The notes beneath the pieces are model-generated. The model was not told where the DNA came from. It did no database searches and worked only from the letters and a program-made list of their open reading frames with translations. Shown here piece after piece: positions 5,452 to 5,641 of a DNA stretch of 5,641 nucleotides. Within the stretch, counting starts at the first letter, position 1, and every line of letters begins with the position of its first letter. The position numbers and the translations under genes were made by a program. Source of the stretch: Acetobacteraceae bacterium (GTDB taxonomy: Bacteria > Pseudomonadota > Alphaproteobacteria > Acetobacterales > Acetobacteraceae); contig CANHTE010000123.1 in NCBI GenBank assembly GCA_947462945.1, forward strand, positions 1 through 5,641, given 5' to 3'.

Positions 5452-5459
5452 CGCGTCAG
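5448..5459. other. 12-bp perfect palindrome over the heme monooxygenase stop codon
   Basis: CTGACGCGTCAG reads the same on both strands and includes the TGA at 5449-5451. It lies between two convergent genes. As RNA it allows only four base pairs around a CGCG loop and has no T-run, so it is a poor terminator. It may be chance or a protein site. Confidence 0.3.
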
Positions 5460-5505
5460 GCGCGCATGCAGGTCAAACGCGGCAGGCCCGTCACGGCGGC
5501 TCCGA

Positions 5506-5641
5506 TCAGAAGCGCGCCGAGAGGCTGAGGGAACCATATTGCGCCGCCCGGGGCTGGGCTTCGAATTCCCGGCTGCGGAAGGTGTAGCTCGCGGCCAGCC
5601 TGACGCTGCCCCACATCGCCACCGCCCCCAGGCTCGCATCG
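5506..5641 (-). CDS. Outer-membrane beta-barrel protein, C-terminal end, LpxR-like (partial)
   Basis: On the minus strand an open frame enters from the right edge and stops at TGA (plus-strand TCA at 5506-5508), giving 45 residues. Alternating polar and hydrophobic stretches such as SVRLAASYTF and YGSLSLSARF look like beta-strands. The last residue is Phe, the usual sorting signal for the BAM outer-membrane machinery. The pattern SREFEAQ followed by YGSLSLSARF recalls the C-terminus of LpxR-type lipid A 3'-O-deacylases (DUF2219), from memory of the family. The catalytic residues lie outside the window, so only an outer-membrane barrel is firmly supported. The gene is convergent with the heme monooxygenase gene, 54 bases between stops. 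Confidence 0.6.
   Translation of the reverse strand, partial: DASLGAVAMWGSVRLAASYTFRSREFEAQPRAAQYGSLSLSARF

Overview
The window is a GC-rich stretch, roughly two thirds G+C by eye, with strong G/C preference at third codon positions. Codon use, gene families and layout suggest an alphaproteobacterium, possibly Acetobacteraceae (Roseomonas-like). That placement is inference from style; there is no marker gene here.

Layout from left to right. (1) The 3' end of an MFS exporter gene (2-457) is followed 12 bases later by a complete Gfo/Idh/MocA-family NAD(P)-dependent oxidoreductase (470-1447), probably in one operon. (2) After a leader holding a small AT-rich palindrome and a run of nine C comes a large ABC-type membrane protein (about 1651-3468). 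It is a fusion of an SbmA/YddA-like membrane domain with an ATPase domain. The ATPase domain has lost the key residue of almost every catalytic motif although the reading frame is intact. This is the most unusual object in the window. (3) A RidA/YoaB-like protein (3578-3928) ends at a textbook intrinsic terminator (3972-4003). (4) A 385-base non-coding region (3929-4313) is dense in repeats: a long inverted repeat, a pair of TGTGACA boxes, a short inverted repeat, and two different tandem duplications stacked directly before a start codon. The second duplication can fold over the ribosome binding site. (5) It leads into a secreted CHAP-domain (amidase/endopeptidase) protein (4314-5081). (6) Then comes a small IsdG-like heme-degrading/ABM-family monooxygenase (5134-5451). 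(7) On the opposite strand, convergent, is the C-terminal end of an outer-membrane beta-barrel protein that resembles LpxR-type lipid A deacylases (5506-5641, cut by the window edge).

The genes do not form one obvious pathway. MFS plus oxidoreductase look like one unit; the ABC-like protein, RidA protein, CHAP protein and heme monooxygenase each have their own leader, though the last follows the CHAP gene by only 52 bases. Several are envelope proteins (ABC-like inner-membrane protein, secreted CHAP enzyme, outer-membrane barrel). A shared envelope-remodelling role is possible but unproven. No tRNA, rRNA, CRISPR array, insertion sequence or phage gene was seen.
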